A stretch of 9,544 bases of DNA from Candidatus Bipolaricaulota bacterium (GCA_020350845.1 CP070725.1:1414047-1423590); one strand, 5' to 3'. Shown: positions 1 to 8,000, counted from the stretch's first letter. Notes: a model not told the origin generated them from the sequence alone. Numbers and translations: made by a program.

Positions 1-1
1 C

Positions 2-394
2 GGGAAGGCGATCGAGAGGATCTTCCAGTGGGCGGGCTCGAAGGGGCTGATCCAGTTCCCGCAGACGCAGGTGCTCGCGGTCTATCGCGACGATCCAAGG
101 AAGGTGGACGCGTCCGAGCTACGATCCGACGCGTGTATCACCGTTCCCGAGGGGACCGAGGTCGACGGAGACGTGACCACGATGAAGATCCCTGGGGGGA
201 AGTTCGCCGTCGCAAACGTGGAGATCGATGTCACGGAGTACGGCGCTGCATGGGACCGGTTGGTGGGGGAGTGGATGCCCGCGAACGGCATCGAGTCCGA
301 TCTCGACAGGCTCTGCTACGAGCTCTACCTGAACGATCCCGACCAGCATCCGGAGAAGAAGCACATCGTCGACATCTGCGAGCCTGTTCTTTAG
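2..394 (+). CDS. GyrI-like / AraC-effector-binding domain protein (3' part)
   Basis: The gene is truncated at its 5' end by the window edge; the frame is open from the first complete codon at position 2 to TAG at 392-394, giving about 130 visible residues. The pattern is that of the GyrI-like small-molecule binding domain (SbmC/GyrI and the C-terminal effector domain of AraC-type regulators). It shows a 'YRDDP' turn, a 'SDACITVPEG' strand, the 'IPGGKFAV' strand that opens the second half, a 'WMPANGIESD' helix, a 'YELYLNDP' segment and a final 'VDICEPV' strand. This domain binds small ligands, often cationic compounds, and when fused to AraC helix-turn-helix domains it controls transcription. 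The DNA-binding part, if any, would lie outside the window, so a regulator and a stand-alone GyrI-like protein cannot be told apart. The GTG at 71 is an internal codon, not a convincing start, because recognisable domain sequence continues upstream of it. Confidence 0.82.
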   Translation, partial: GKAIERIFQWAGSKGLIQFPQTQVLAVYRDDPRKVDASELRSDACITVPEGTEVDGDVTTMKIPGGKFAVANVEIDVTEYGAAWDRLVGEWMPANGIESDLDRLCYELYLNDPDQHPEKKHIVDICEPVL

Positions 395-503
395 GACGGA
401 CGCCAATCTGGACCGGCAGGGGCGTGGCCCAGGTCGCCGCGCCCTCGTGCCCTCCGGCTCGAGATACCGCTGCCTTCCCCCATGCGATCGCCGGGCGCGA
501 GGC

Positions 504-509
504 TACACT
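504..509 (+). promoter_or_regulatory. Possible -10 box (TACACT) before the caspase-like gene
   Basis: TACACT fits the TANNNT pattern and lies 43 nt before the ATG at 553. No good -35 hexamer is visible 16-18 nt upstream. It sits in the 158-nt gap between the GyrI-like gene and the caspase-like gene, the only gap here long enough to hold a promoter for the latter. The rest of that gap (395-503) shows no gene and no clear terminator, only an 8-bp palindrome GCGATCGC at 484-491. Confidence 0.3.
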
Positions 510-552
510 GTCCCGCGGACGGGCTGAGAGCCGAGAGTCGGAAAGGGGAGGG

Positions 553-2082
553 ATGACGAGATCGAGAAGAACGTTCGGGATCGCGATGGCAATCGCGGCC
601 GCAGCACTCGCCTGCGGGATCCTGTCGGGGAGACCTGTACCGTCGCTGAGTCGCGAGGAGGCCGCGGCACTGCTCGTGGAGACGGTCCTCCCGCAGCTGC
701 CGCTTACCGATTCTTACGTCGCGTTCCTCTACGACGAGGCGCTGGACGCGCGCGATGATCTGGCCCCGTATCTCCCCGTCCTGCCAGGAGGTGACGTGAC
801 CTCTGCGCCGTACCTCATGGACTACCGGATCAAAGACCGGACCTGGTTCGCTTGGATCGATCTCGATCCGTACGCGAAGTATGCCCACCCCACGCTGTTC
901 GTCCTGATTGATGCCGCAAACGGCACGTTCACCGTTCATCAGGAGGCGTGGTGGCCGGTGCTCAACGGTTCCTCGATGTGGGTCGACGACGACGCCTACT
1001 GGGACGAGGATGGGTGGATCGCGTCTGCAGGCACCCATGGGCGCGCGATCACCACCCCGCGGGATCGCGAGTTCGACGCGGGATGGATCGGTGGAGATCC
1101 GTTCGACTGGTTCCTGTTGGTGAATGGCTGGGCGCCGGGAGAGGCGAACGAGACGGAGTTCCGCACGGACATCGGGCGGATGCGGGATGCAGCGGCGGGT
1201 CTTGGGATGCGCGTTACCACGCTCGATGCCGGGGAGGCGACGCCGGCGGCACTCGAGGCGGAGATCGAGCGGCTGTTCACGGAGATCCCGCTCTACAGGT
1301 GCTGCGACCGCCTCTACATCTACCTCACGTGTCATGCCTCTCCGGAGTTGCTCTGGATCGGAGGCCGACCGCTCAGCGCGCAGGAACTGGCGCGCGTCCT
1401 GACGCTTCCCGGAAGCACCTATGTGCCGAGCCGCGTGTACGTGCTCCTCGATACCGGGTTCGGCGGCAGCTTCGTTCCCGCGCTGTCGCCGCACGGGAAC
1501 ATCACCCGTGTGTGGACCGCGTCGGCGGCCGATGAGCCGGCCTACGCCGACGTAGACACCCCCCGCGACCCGAACCCGCACGACGGGGGAAGTGAGTGGA
1601 CGAGCAGCTTCCTTGCCGCGCTCGCGGATCTGCTGGCGCAGGACGGCTATGCGGCCGAGAGTGTGGAACTCGGCCGCTTCTACATGGCGATCAACCCCGC
1701 GATGAGCGCCTCGGCGCAGTGGAATGCCGCCGAGATCGAAGGACGGAGCCGTCCTGCCCACTATCTGATCACGGACAAGGATCGTGATGCCCTCTGCGCC
1801 TGCGTCGAGTACCTCGCAGCCTGGGACCGCGAGCTGCGCAGGAGTGCCGGGACTCTCGAGGAGACGATCGCTCGCCATCAGGACGACCCGTGCGGGGTCT
1901 TCTTCAGGTTCCTGTACAACATGGCACGGCATGATGCCTTGATTCCGCCAATGGGGGAGTTTCACCTGGGCAGCGGCAAGAGCTGCGCGCGCGATGTCGC
2001 GCACAGCGACTGGCACGATCTCTGCCACCTCTACTGGGAGGTCTTCACCGCGCCGGTTGACGGGGCCGGCACGGCTCCGTAG
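553..2082 (+). CDS. Exported caspase/legumain-like protein lacking the catalytic Cys
   Basis: The product has 509 residues. ATG 553 is chosen because a purine-rich Shine-Dalgarno (AAAGGGGAGGG, 542-552) lies just before it and the protein then starts with a signal-like segment: basic residues (MTRSRR) followed by a hydrophobic stretch to about residue 25. 'ALAC' at its end could be a weak lipobox. Residues 30-175 form an N-terminal domain rich in Trp, Asp and Tyr, with 'WFAWIDLDPYAKYAHPT' and 'EAWWPVLNG'. From about residue 186 the order of segments is that of the caspase/legumain clan: strand 'FLLVNGW', helix, 'DRLYIYLTCHA' (His261 in the His position), then 'VYVLLDTGFGGSF', where families with a D-x-C-x-S-G motif have the nucleophile. 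Here Gly302 (codon GGG) occupies the Cys position. 'VWTASAADEPAYADVD' and 'GGSEWTSSFLAAL' continue the fold. Seen: the His is kept and the Cys is lost. Inferred: an inactive pseudopeptidase with an extracytoplasmic or envelope role. Substrate and partner are unknown, and no dedicated operon partner is visible. Confidence 0.68.
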   Translation: MTRSRRTFGIAMAIAAAALACGILSGRPVPSLSREEAAALLVETVLPQLPLTDSYVAFLYDEALDARDDLAPYLPVLPGGDVTSAPYLMDYRIKDRTWFAWIDLDPYAKYAHPTLFVLIDAANGTFTVHQEAWWPVLNGSSMWVDDDAYWDEDGWIASAGTHGRAITTPRDREFDAGWIGGDPFDWFLLVNGWAPGEANETEFRTDIGRMRDAAAGLGMRVTTLDAGEATPAALEAEIERLFTEIPLYRCCDRLYIYLTCHASPELLWIGGRPLSAQELARVLTLPGSTYVPSRVYVLLDTGFGGSFVPALSPHGNITRVWTASAADEPAYADVDTPRDPNPHDGGSEWTSSFLAALADLLAQDGYAAESVELGRFYMAINPAMSASAQWNAAEIEGRSRPAHYLITDKDRDALCACVEYLAAWDRELRRSAGTLEETIARHQDDPCGVFFRFLYNMARHDALIPPMGEFHLGSGKSCARDVAHSDWHDLCHLYWEVFTAPVDGAGTAP

Positions 2083-2091
2083 CCTGTACGC

Positions 2092-2119
2092 CCCTGCGCG
2101 CCCTCCAGGATGCGCAGGG
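2092..2119 (+). terminator. GC-rich stem-loop between caspase-like gene and glnA
   Basis: CCCTGCGC (2092-2099) pairs with GCGCAGGG (2112-2119), an 8-bp perfect stem around a 12-nt loop, starting 10 nt after the upstream stop codon. No T-run follows, so it may be a weak or factor-assisted terminator, an mRNA 3'-end stabiliser, or a leader structure of glnA, whose start is 36 nt downstream. Confidence 0.35.
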
Positions 2120-2155
2120 CGGGCGAGCACAGCGCCGGTGTCCGAGGGAGAGGCG

Positions 2156-3523
2156 ATGGCGACGTTGGAGGAGCTACAGCAGCACCTCGCGGACGAGCAG
2201 ATCGAGTTCGTCGATCTTCGCGTGACCGATCTCGTCGGCCGCTGGCGGCATGTCACGATCCCCGCTGATCGCCTCGACTCGAGCCTCCTTGAACGCGGAG
2301 TGGCGTTCGATGCTTCGAACCTCGGCTTCGCGGCCGTCGAAGGAAGCGACATGGTCCTGCGTCCCGATCCCGCCACCGCGGCCGTCACCCTGTCCTGCGG
2401 CGGGCGGGTCCTGTCGATGTTGTGCGACGTCTTCGTCCCGCAGACCAACGAACCCTTCCCCGGGGATCCGCGCGCCGTGGCGAGACGCGCCGAGGCCTTT
2501 GTGGCGGCGGAGGGCGGCGCGGATGCGGTGCGCATGAGCCCCGAGCTCGAGTTCTATGTCTTCCGCGAGCTACAGGTCGAGGCCGGGCCGTGTCGATCGG
2601 GCGTGGTCATCAATCCGATGCATCCTCACGGTGATCACTCCTTCTATCACGTCTGCCCGCCGCGGGATCGTCTGTTCGCTCTGCGCAACGAGATCTGCCG
2701 CGGGCTCATCGGGCGCGGCTTTGACGTTCGCTACCACCATCACGAGGTCGGCGCCCACGGTCAGGTGGAGATCGAGCTCGGCTTCCACGGACTGACGGAC
2801 GCTGCCGATGCGACGTTGATCGCCAAAGACGCCGCTCGCTGTCTCGCGGCCGACGCGGGGTGGGAGGCGACGTTCCTCCCCAAGCCGATTCATGACCAGA
2901 ACGGGAGCGGGCTCCACGTTCATCAGTTCCTCGAACGTGACGGCAGCAATCTGTTCTCCGCGAACGGCGAACTCTCGGAGCTCGCACTCTGCTACATCGG
3001 CGGCCTGTTGTCGCACGGCCGCAGCCTGTGCGCTCTCAGCAATCCCTCGACGAACTCCTATCGCCGGCTCGTTCCCGGATTCGAGGCGCCGGTGTGGTTC
3101 GCGTTCGGCGAGGGGAACCGCTCCGCGGCGGTTCGCATCCCGCGCTACGCGGACGGCGAGCGACGACGCATCGAGCTACGCACCGCGGACGCCACCTGCA
3201 ACCCCTATCTTGCGTTCGCGGCAATGCTGATGGCGGGGTTGGACGGGATCGCGCGGGGCCTGAATGCGACCGATCTCGGGCTCGGGCCGTTCGACCGCGA
3301 TCTCTACCGCGCCTCGGAGGAAAGCGCATCGCCACTCGTCGCCGCCCCTCGGGATCTTCACGAGGCGCTCGACGCGCTCGAAGCCGACCACGAGTATCTG
3401 TTCGCAGGTGGGGTGTTTACGTCTCCGCAGATCGAGCAGTGGGTGCGCACCAAACGCGGTGAGGCAGAGCAGGTACAGCACCGACCCCATCCCTACGAAT
3501 TTGTGCTCTATCACGACCTGTAG
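2156..3523 (+). CDS. glnA: Glutamine synthetase, type I (GSI, short alpha-like)
   Basis: This enzyme makes glutamine from glutamate, ammonium and ATP in the cytoplasm as a dodecamer. ATG 2156 gives 455 residues, close to the ~440 of GSI-alpha enzymes, and is preceded by a strong ribosome site (GAGGGAGAGG, 2144-2153). Landmarks in order: 'FDASNLGF' with Asp52 at the ammonium-site Asp position, 'EGSDMVLRPDP', 'SPELEF' with metal ligands Glu130 and Glu132, 'HHHEVGAHGQVEIE' (residues 194-207) with Glu197 and Glu205, 'NGSGLHVHQ' with His254, 'NSYRRLVPGFEAPV', 'NRSAAVRIPR', and 'RRIELR' with Glu340 and Arg342, then 'NPYLAF'. All metal and substrate ligands I can align are present, so it should be active. 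One oddity is 'RTADATCNPY', where most relatives have R-x-P-D-P-x-x-N-P-Y. A Tyr occurs in 'DLYRASEE' where adenylylated enzymes carry their target Tyr, but short GSI forms are usually not adenylylated, so regulation cannot be read from this. The 73-bp gap upstream leaves a shared transcript with the caspase-like gene possible. Confidence 0.95.
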   Translation: MATLEELQQHLADEQIEFVDLRVTDLVGRWRHVTIPADRLDSSLLERGVAFDASNLGFAAVEGSDMVLRPDPATAAVTLSCGGRVLSMLCDVFVPQTNEPFPGDPRAVARRAEAFVAAEGGADAVRMSPELEFYVFRELQVEAGPCRSGVVINPMHPHGDHSFYHVCPPRDRLFALRNEICRGLIGRGFDVRYHHHEVGAHGQVEIELGFHGLTDAADATLIAKDAARCLAADAGWEATFLPKPIHDQNGSGLHVHQFLERDGSNLFSANGELSELALCYIGGLLSHGRSLCALSNPSTNSYRRLVPGFEAPVWFAFGEGNRSAAVRIPRYADGERRRIELRTADATCNPYLAFAAMLMAGLDGIARGLNATDLGLGPFDRDLYRASEESASPLVAAPRDLHEALDALEADHEYLFAGGVFTSPQIEQWVRTKRGEAEQVQHRPHPYEFVLYHDL

Positions 3524-3563
3524 GCCTCGGCCGACGTCGTGACTACTTACCTTCTTCGTGCTG

Positions 3564-3572
3564 TGGTATGCT
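3564..3572 (+). promoter_or_regulatory. Extended -10 promoter of mscL
   Basis: TGG-TATGCT reads as an extended -10 element (TGnTATNNT) in the 80-nt gap after glnA. No convincing -35 is visible, as expected for extended -10 promoters. A transcript starting about 7 nt downstream would begin after the upstream in-frame ATG at 3568, which supports translation from ATG 3604. The first part of the gap (3524-3563) shows only a short TCGGCCGA palindrome. Confidence 0.5.
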
Positions 3573-3603
3573 CGTTGCAGACTACACACTCCGGGGGTGG
3601 GCG

Positions 3604-4038
3604 ATGGTCAAAGCGTTCAAGGAGTTCATCCAGAAGGGGAACCTGCTGCAACTCGCGGTGGCGTTCATCATGGGGGTTGCGTTTGCCACGCTGGTTGGTT
3701 CGTTCATCAACGACATCATCATGCCCGTGGTCGGCAAGGCCGCGGGGAACGTCGACTTCGCCAACCTCTACATCAACCTGTCCGGGGAGGTCTACGAGTC
3801 CGCCGCCGCAGCGCGCGAGGCGGGAGCGGCAGCGATCTACTACGGCGCGTTCGTCAACAACCTCGTCAACTTCCTGCTGATCGCGTTCGTGGTTTTCCTG
3901 TTGGTGCGCGCCTACGCGCGTATGGAGAAGCCCGCAGAGGCGTCCGCGCCGACGACCAAGGAGTGTCCGTACTGCAAGACCTCAATTCCTCTGGCGGCCG
4001 TGCGATGCCCGCACTGCATCGCCGAGATCGGAGGCTGA
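3604..4038 (+). CDS. mscL: Large-conductance mechanosensitive channel with C-terminal zinc ribbon
   Basis: MscL is an inner-membrane channel that opens under membrane tension and releases solutes during osmotic downshock. The product has 144 residues from ATG 3604; a G-rich ribosome site (GGGGGTGG, 3593-3600) precedes it, and the family's typical start ('VKAFKEFIQKGN') follows directly. TM1 spans about residues 14-45 with the conserved 'LAVAFIMGVAFATLV' and 'NDIIMP' signature. The extracytoplasmic loop runs to about 78, and TM2 ('NNLVNFLLIAFVVFLLVRAY') to about 104. In place of the usual short cytoplasmic helix alone, the tail carries CPYC (121-124) and CPHC (135-138), a four-Cys zinc-ribbon motif; similar ribbons occur on MscL homologues of several phyla, from memory. 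The gene appears monocistronic, with its own promoter-like element and a downstream hairpin. The in-frame ATG at 3568 would add an uncharacteristic 12-residue extension and is judged not to be the start. Confidence 0.94.
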   Translation: MVKAFKEFIQKGNLLQLAVAFIMGVAFATLVGSFINDIIMPVVGKAAGNVDFANLYINLSGEVYESAAAAREAGAAAIYYGAFVNNLVNFLLIAFVVFLLVRAYARMEKPAEASAPTTKECPYCKTSIPLAAVRCPHCIAEIGG

Positions 4039-4045
4039 CCGCGAT

Positions 4046-4074
4046 CGCGAAGCGGCACAGCGCCGCTCGTCGCG
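4046..4074 (+). terminator. Hairpin downstream of mscL
   Basis: AGCGGC (4051-4056) pairs with GCCGCT (4062-4067) around a 5-nt loop. An outer CGCGA (4046-4050) pairs with TCGCG (4070-4074) across a 2-nt bulge, so 11 bp can form just after the mscL stop codon. No T-tract follows, so this is a plausible but not canonical intrinsic terminator. Confidence 0.4.
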
Positions 4075-4112
4075 CTCGTGCCCGCCGAGCAGAGCGCCAC
4101 TCCGGTTGGATG

Positions 4113-4118
4113 TAGAAT
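4113..4118 (+). promoter_or_regulatory. -10 box of the CDF gene, leaderless spacing
   Basis: TAGAAT (TANNNT) ends 8 nt before the ATG at 4127. Transcription starting 7-8 nt after a -10 box would begin at or next to the A of the start codon, giving a leaderless mRNA. This agrees with the absence of any Shine-Dalgarno sequence before 4127. No clear -35 was found. The element at 9408-9413 on the other strand has the same spacing. Confidence 0.5.
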
Positions 4119-4126
4119 CCCGCGGG

Positions 4127-5023
4127 ATGTCAGGACACCACGGACACGAGCATACGCCCACGCGACGCATCGGCGTCGCATTGGGCCTGAACCTCACGTT
4201 TACCGTCATCGAGCTCGTCGGCGGTCTGCTGACAAACAGCGTTGCGGTCCTCTCGGACGCCGTCCATGACCTGGGAGACACGATCTCCCTCGTCCTCGCG
4301 TGGCGTCTGACGCGGCTCGCGGAGCGCCGCGGCGACGAGACGTTCTCCTACGGCTATCGGCGGTTCTCTCTGCTGAGCGCCCTCGTCGTATCGGCGGTGC
4401 TGATCGCGGGGGGCGTGGCCGTCCTCACGGAGGCGATCCCGCGCATGACGTCTCCGCGGATGCCTCACGTCGGGGGGATGCTTGCGATCGCACTCCTCGG
4501 GATTGCCGTCAACGGCGCGGCCGCTCTGCGGATGCGGGGAGGAAGAACGCTCAACGAGCGGATCGTGACGTGGCACTTCCTCGAGGATGTGCTCGGATGG
4601 GTGGCGGTGCTGATCGTGAGCATCGTGATGAGCTTCCGCCCCGTGCCGATCCTCGACCCAGCGCTCTCGGTGCTCATCACCGTCTATGTCCTGTGGAACG
4701 TGATCCGCCACCTGAAGCGAACCTTCACCGTCCTCCTCCAGGGTGTTCCTGGAGGGATGCGTCTTGCCGAGATCGAAGACCGGATGCGGGCGGTCGACGG
4801 CGTCTGCGACGTGCATCACACGCACGTGTGGTCACAGGACGGCGAGCGTCACGTGCTCACGACGCACGTCGTCCCCGATCGTGCGGAAACCATCTCTGAG
4901 GCCGCATCCCTTCGCGAGCGCCTGCGAGCCGAGCTCCGCGCGATCGGCATCCGCCACGCCACGATCGAGGTCGAGACGACGGACAGCTGCTACTGCGCGG
5001 AACACGAAGGGGAGTGTCGCTAG
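4127..5023 (+). CDS. Cation diffusion facilitator, probable zinc exporter
   Basis: CDF proteins are dimeric inner-membrane antiporters that expel divalent metal in exchange for protons. The product has 298 residues, the usual size, with six hydrophobic segments at about 16-33, 36-57, 84-104, 116-134, 153-169 and 176-193. The transport site is complete and of the Zn type: TM2 'LSDAVHDLGD' supplies Asp44, His47 and Asp51, and TM5 'WHFLED' supplies His150 and Asp154. The His-rich TM4-TM5 loop of some Zn carriers is absent; instead the N-terminus has 'HHGHEH' (residues 4-9). The cytoplasmic domain after 200 has 'DVHHTHVWSQDGE' and His247, conserved metal or dimer positions. The extreme C-terminus 'CYCAEHEGEC' (Cys288, Cys290, Cys297) could bind metal. 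ATG 4127 is preferred over an in-frame TTG at 4106 because a -10 box overlaps the latter region. Zn is inferred from the His/Asp pattern; other metals such as Co or Cd remain possible. Confidence 0.92.
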   Translation: MSGHHGHEHTPTRRIGVALGLNLTFTVIELVGGLLTNSVAVLSDAVHDLGDTISLVLAWRLTRLAERRGDETFSYGYRRFSLLSALVVSAVLIAGGVAVLTEAIPRMTSPRMPHVGGMLAIALLGIAVNGAAALRMRGGRTLNERIVTWHFLEDVLGWVAVLIVSIVMSFRPVPILDPALSVLITVYVLWNVIRHLKRTFTVLLQGVPGGMRLAEIEDRMRAVDGVCDVHHTHVWSQDGERHVLTTHVVPDRAETISEAASLRERLRAELRAIGIRHATIEVETTDSCYCAEHEGECR

Positions 5024-5051
5024 CCGAGGGATTTGCTGAGAGCGCCCGTGC

Positions 5052-8000
5052 TCACTCGCCGGCGCGAACCGGCAGCGAGGCAGCCTCGCGAAAGCGAGCG
5101 AGTACCGTTGCCGCGATCGGAATCGCGACGCGGTCCCCGGCAGCGAGCTCCGAGGAGCCTTTGGTCACCTCGTCCCGACGTTGTGGTTCGAGGATCGTGA
5201 TCGCGGTACCCGGCTGTGCGGCTCCGACGTTCTCCAGGAGTGCCATCCCGATCTGCGTCTCCCCGAGGCTCACGCAGCTCGTCACGCGCCCGAGGACCCG
5301 ACCTCCGCGGTCGATCACCACCGCCCCTTCGTGCACAGGGCGGGAGTCGCCTCCACTCACCTCGAAGCGGATCACCTCCCGCATGCGCTCTCGGTAGGCC
5401 GCGACGCAGTGCCCCCTTCCGACGAAGAACGGCTTGTGGAGCTTGACGTAGGCAGCGAAGCCGGCCTCGAACGGATCGATGCCGTGCGGTCCGGCGAGCT
5501 CGTGGCCGTAGAGTGGGAATCCCGCCTCGGTCCGCGTCGAGTCGCGCGCCGCGAGCCCTACCGGCCGCAGGCCGAGCGGCTCCCCCGCCTCGAGGAGGCT
5601 CTGCCAGAGCCACGGCACGTCGTCGCCGCCGGCGTAGATCTCGTAACCGACGGACTCGCCCGTATACCCGGTGCGCGCGATCAGCAGCTGGTGACCGTCG
5701 ATGTCATGCTCGCAGAACGCCGTTCGCCGCAGCGAGGCGACCTTGACGCGCCCCCGCGGATCGAGGATTCGCTCCAAGATCTCCTGGCTGCACGGACCCT
5801 GGAGGGCGATGTCGACGACACTGCGTTCGTCCTTCAGGTTCTGCAAGGAGACGGGATGGCTCGCGCGGCGCCCGGGGTGCTTCTCATCGATGAGGTATCG
5901 CCGTTCGTTGACGCCGGTGAGCCAAGCCCAGTCCTTCTCCTCGTTCGCAGCATTGACCACGAGCAGGAAGCGATCGGTCGCGCGACGGTAGACCCAGATG
6001 TCGTCGATCACCGCCCCGTCCGGCCGCAGGAGATAGGCGTACTGGGACTCCCCGGGGGCGAGCCAGTCTGCGTAGTTCGAGGTCAGCGCGTTGAGGAATG
6101 AGGCCGCGTGCCGTCCGGACACCGAGAAGACGCCCATGTGTCCGAGATCGAACAGCCCCGCGGTCTGGCGCACGGCGCGGTGCTCCTCGATGGCGGAGCT
6201 GTACCAGGCGGGCATCTCCCAGCCTGCGAAGGAGACGAGCCTCGCCCCGAGCTGGCGGTGGGTTGAATGAAGCTGCGTCTCCCGCAGCACTTCGTCGGAC
6301 GGTTCACTCCACGTGAACGGCTCTCGCGCATCGTCCGGCGGAGGCAGGGGAAGATGGGACTGGCCCACGAAGTACGGCTTGGAGAGATCGAACTGCTCAG
6401 GATGACGCTCGTGTAGCGCCGCGATCGTCTCCTCACGACGGGGCCCGGGGACCGCGAGTGCGAGGAACGGACGGCCGCTCTCCGGCACGTCGTGGGCGCC
6501 GATCTCCTCGATGACCGCAGGACCTTGCACCTTGCGGAAGAGATCATCGTTGTCGAATACGATGTAGCCGTCAGCGAGACCGATCAGCCACTCCTGGATG
6601 GCGTCGGAGACGCTGCGATGAACGAGCAGGAGGAAGTCGTCGTCCCCGAGCCGACAGATCACCGGCTCGGCGATGAGCCTCCCGTCCCCGTCAAAGAGAA
6701 GGGCGTTGATGTGTTCCCCCGTGGGCAGGCTCTCCACGTCCGCGGGGCATGCCTCCTGGAGGAGTGCCGCGCTGCGGCCGCCACGAACGCGAAGGATCGT
6801 TGCACCGCTTGCGTAGTGGTCCGCCGTTGCGTCGCTCCGCGGGAAGGCCTGCGAGTCGTAGCGGACGATCAACTCGCGCACGTCTGCGCGAGCCGCTTGA
6901 AGCGTGTCCATCGGCAGTTTCCCGCGTGAGAGCTGGCCGGACAGGCCGATGTACTCGAACGGTCGAATCGCCTTGAGAAGCGTCGCCACAATCCTCGCGA
7001 TCTCAGTCATCGCTTCGCGGTCCATCCCACGCTGGGTCGCCCACGGGGTGCCGAGCCGGATCCCGCGAGCATCGGCCGCCGTGGAGTCCCCCGGGATCGT
7101 GTTCTTGTTGCACACGATCCCCGCGAGATCGAGGATGCGGGCGGCGATCTCCCCCATGACCTGGAATCCCGTGTCCGTCTCCAGCGGGCGGAGGTCGACG
7201 ACCATCAGGTGCGTGTCCGTTCCACCGTATGCCAGCGTGAGACCGTTCTCCTGCAGCGCGGCAGCGAGCAGTGCCGCATTATCGACGATCTCCCGCTGCA
7301 TGGCGCGGAACTCCTCCGTGGCGGCCACGGAAAGCGCCGTCGCGATCGCCGCGAACTTGTTCACATGGGGGCCACCCTGCTCGCCCGGGAAGACGGCCGC
7401 GTCGATACGATCGGCGATCTCCGGTTCGCTCGACAGGATGACGGCGCCTCGCGGTCCACAGAGCGTCTTGTGCGTCGTGAATCCGACGACATGCGCGTGG
7501 TCGATCGGGTTCGGGTAGGCACCGCCGATGACCATTCCCGCCACGTGGGCAATGTCTGCGAACAGGATCGCACCGACTTCATCGGCGATGGAGCGGAACG
7601 CAGCCCAGTCCGGCTGCCACGGGAAGGAAGTGAATCCCGCGATGATCATCTTCGGCCGCTCTGCCGTCGCGAGCTCGCGGATCGCGTCGTAGTCGAGGCG
7701 CCCTGTGGACGGATCGCTGGCATAGGAGACGATGCGATAGCGGCGCCCGCTCAGGTGGAACTCGGAGCCGTGGGAGAGGTGTCCTCCCTCCCGCAGATCG
7801 AGGCCCATCATCGTGTCGCCGGGCTTCACGAACGCCTCGTAGATGGCGAGATTGGCCGCGGCTCCCGACAGCGGCTGAACGTTGGCGTGGATCGTCTCCG
7901 CAGGGTGGAGCTCCGTCGCGAAGCACTCCGCGGCACGGCGGCAGGCGAGCGACTCCACGATGTCCGCCATCTCTGTTCCCTTGTAGAACCTCCAGTCGGC

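Noticed and set aside
28..552. Upstream in-frame extension of the caspase-like gene
   Set aside because: It would overlap the GyrI-like gene in another frame and read Arg-rich nonsense; a strong ribosome site and signal segment mark ATG 553 as the start.
391..2535. Long open frame (714 codons) on the minus strand across the caspase-like gene and the start of glnA
   Set aside because: It lies opposite two well-supported genes; its product is Arg/Pro-rich without recognisable motifs, as expected for antisense frames of G+C-rich codon usage.
3568..3603. ATG 3568 as the mscL start
   Set aside because: It overlaps the extended -10 element, lacks its own ribosome site and adds residues not typical of MscL.
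4106..4126. TTG 4106 as the CDF start
   Set aside because: No ribosome site precedes it, and a -10 box lies inside the would-be coding segment.
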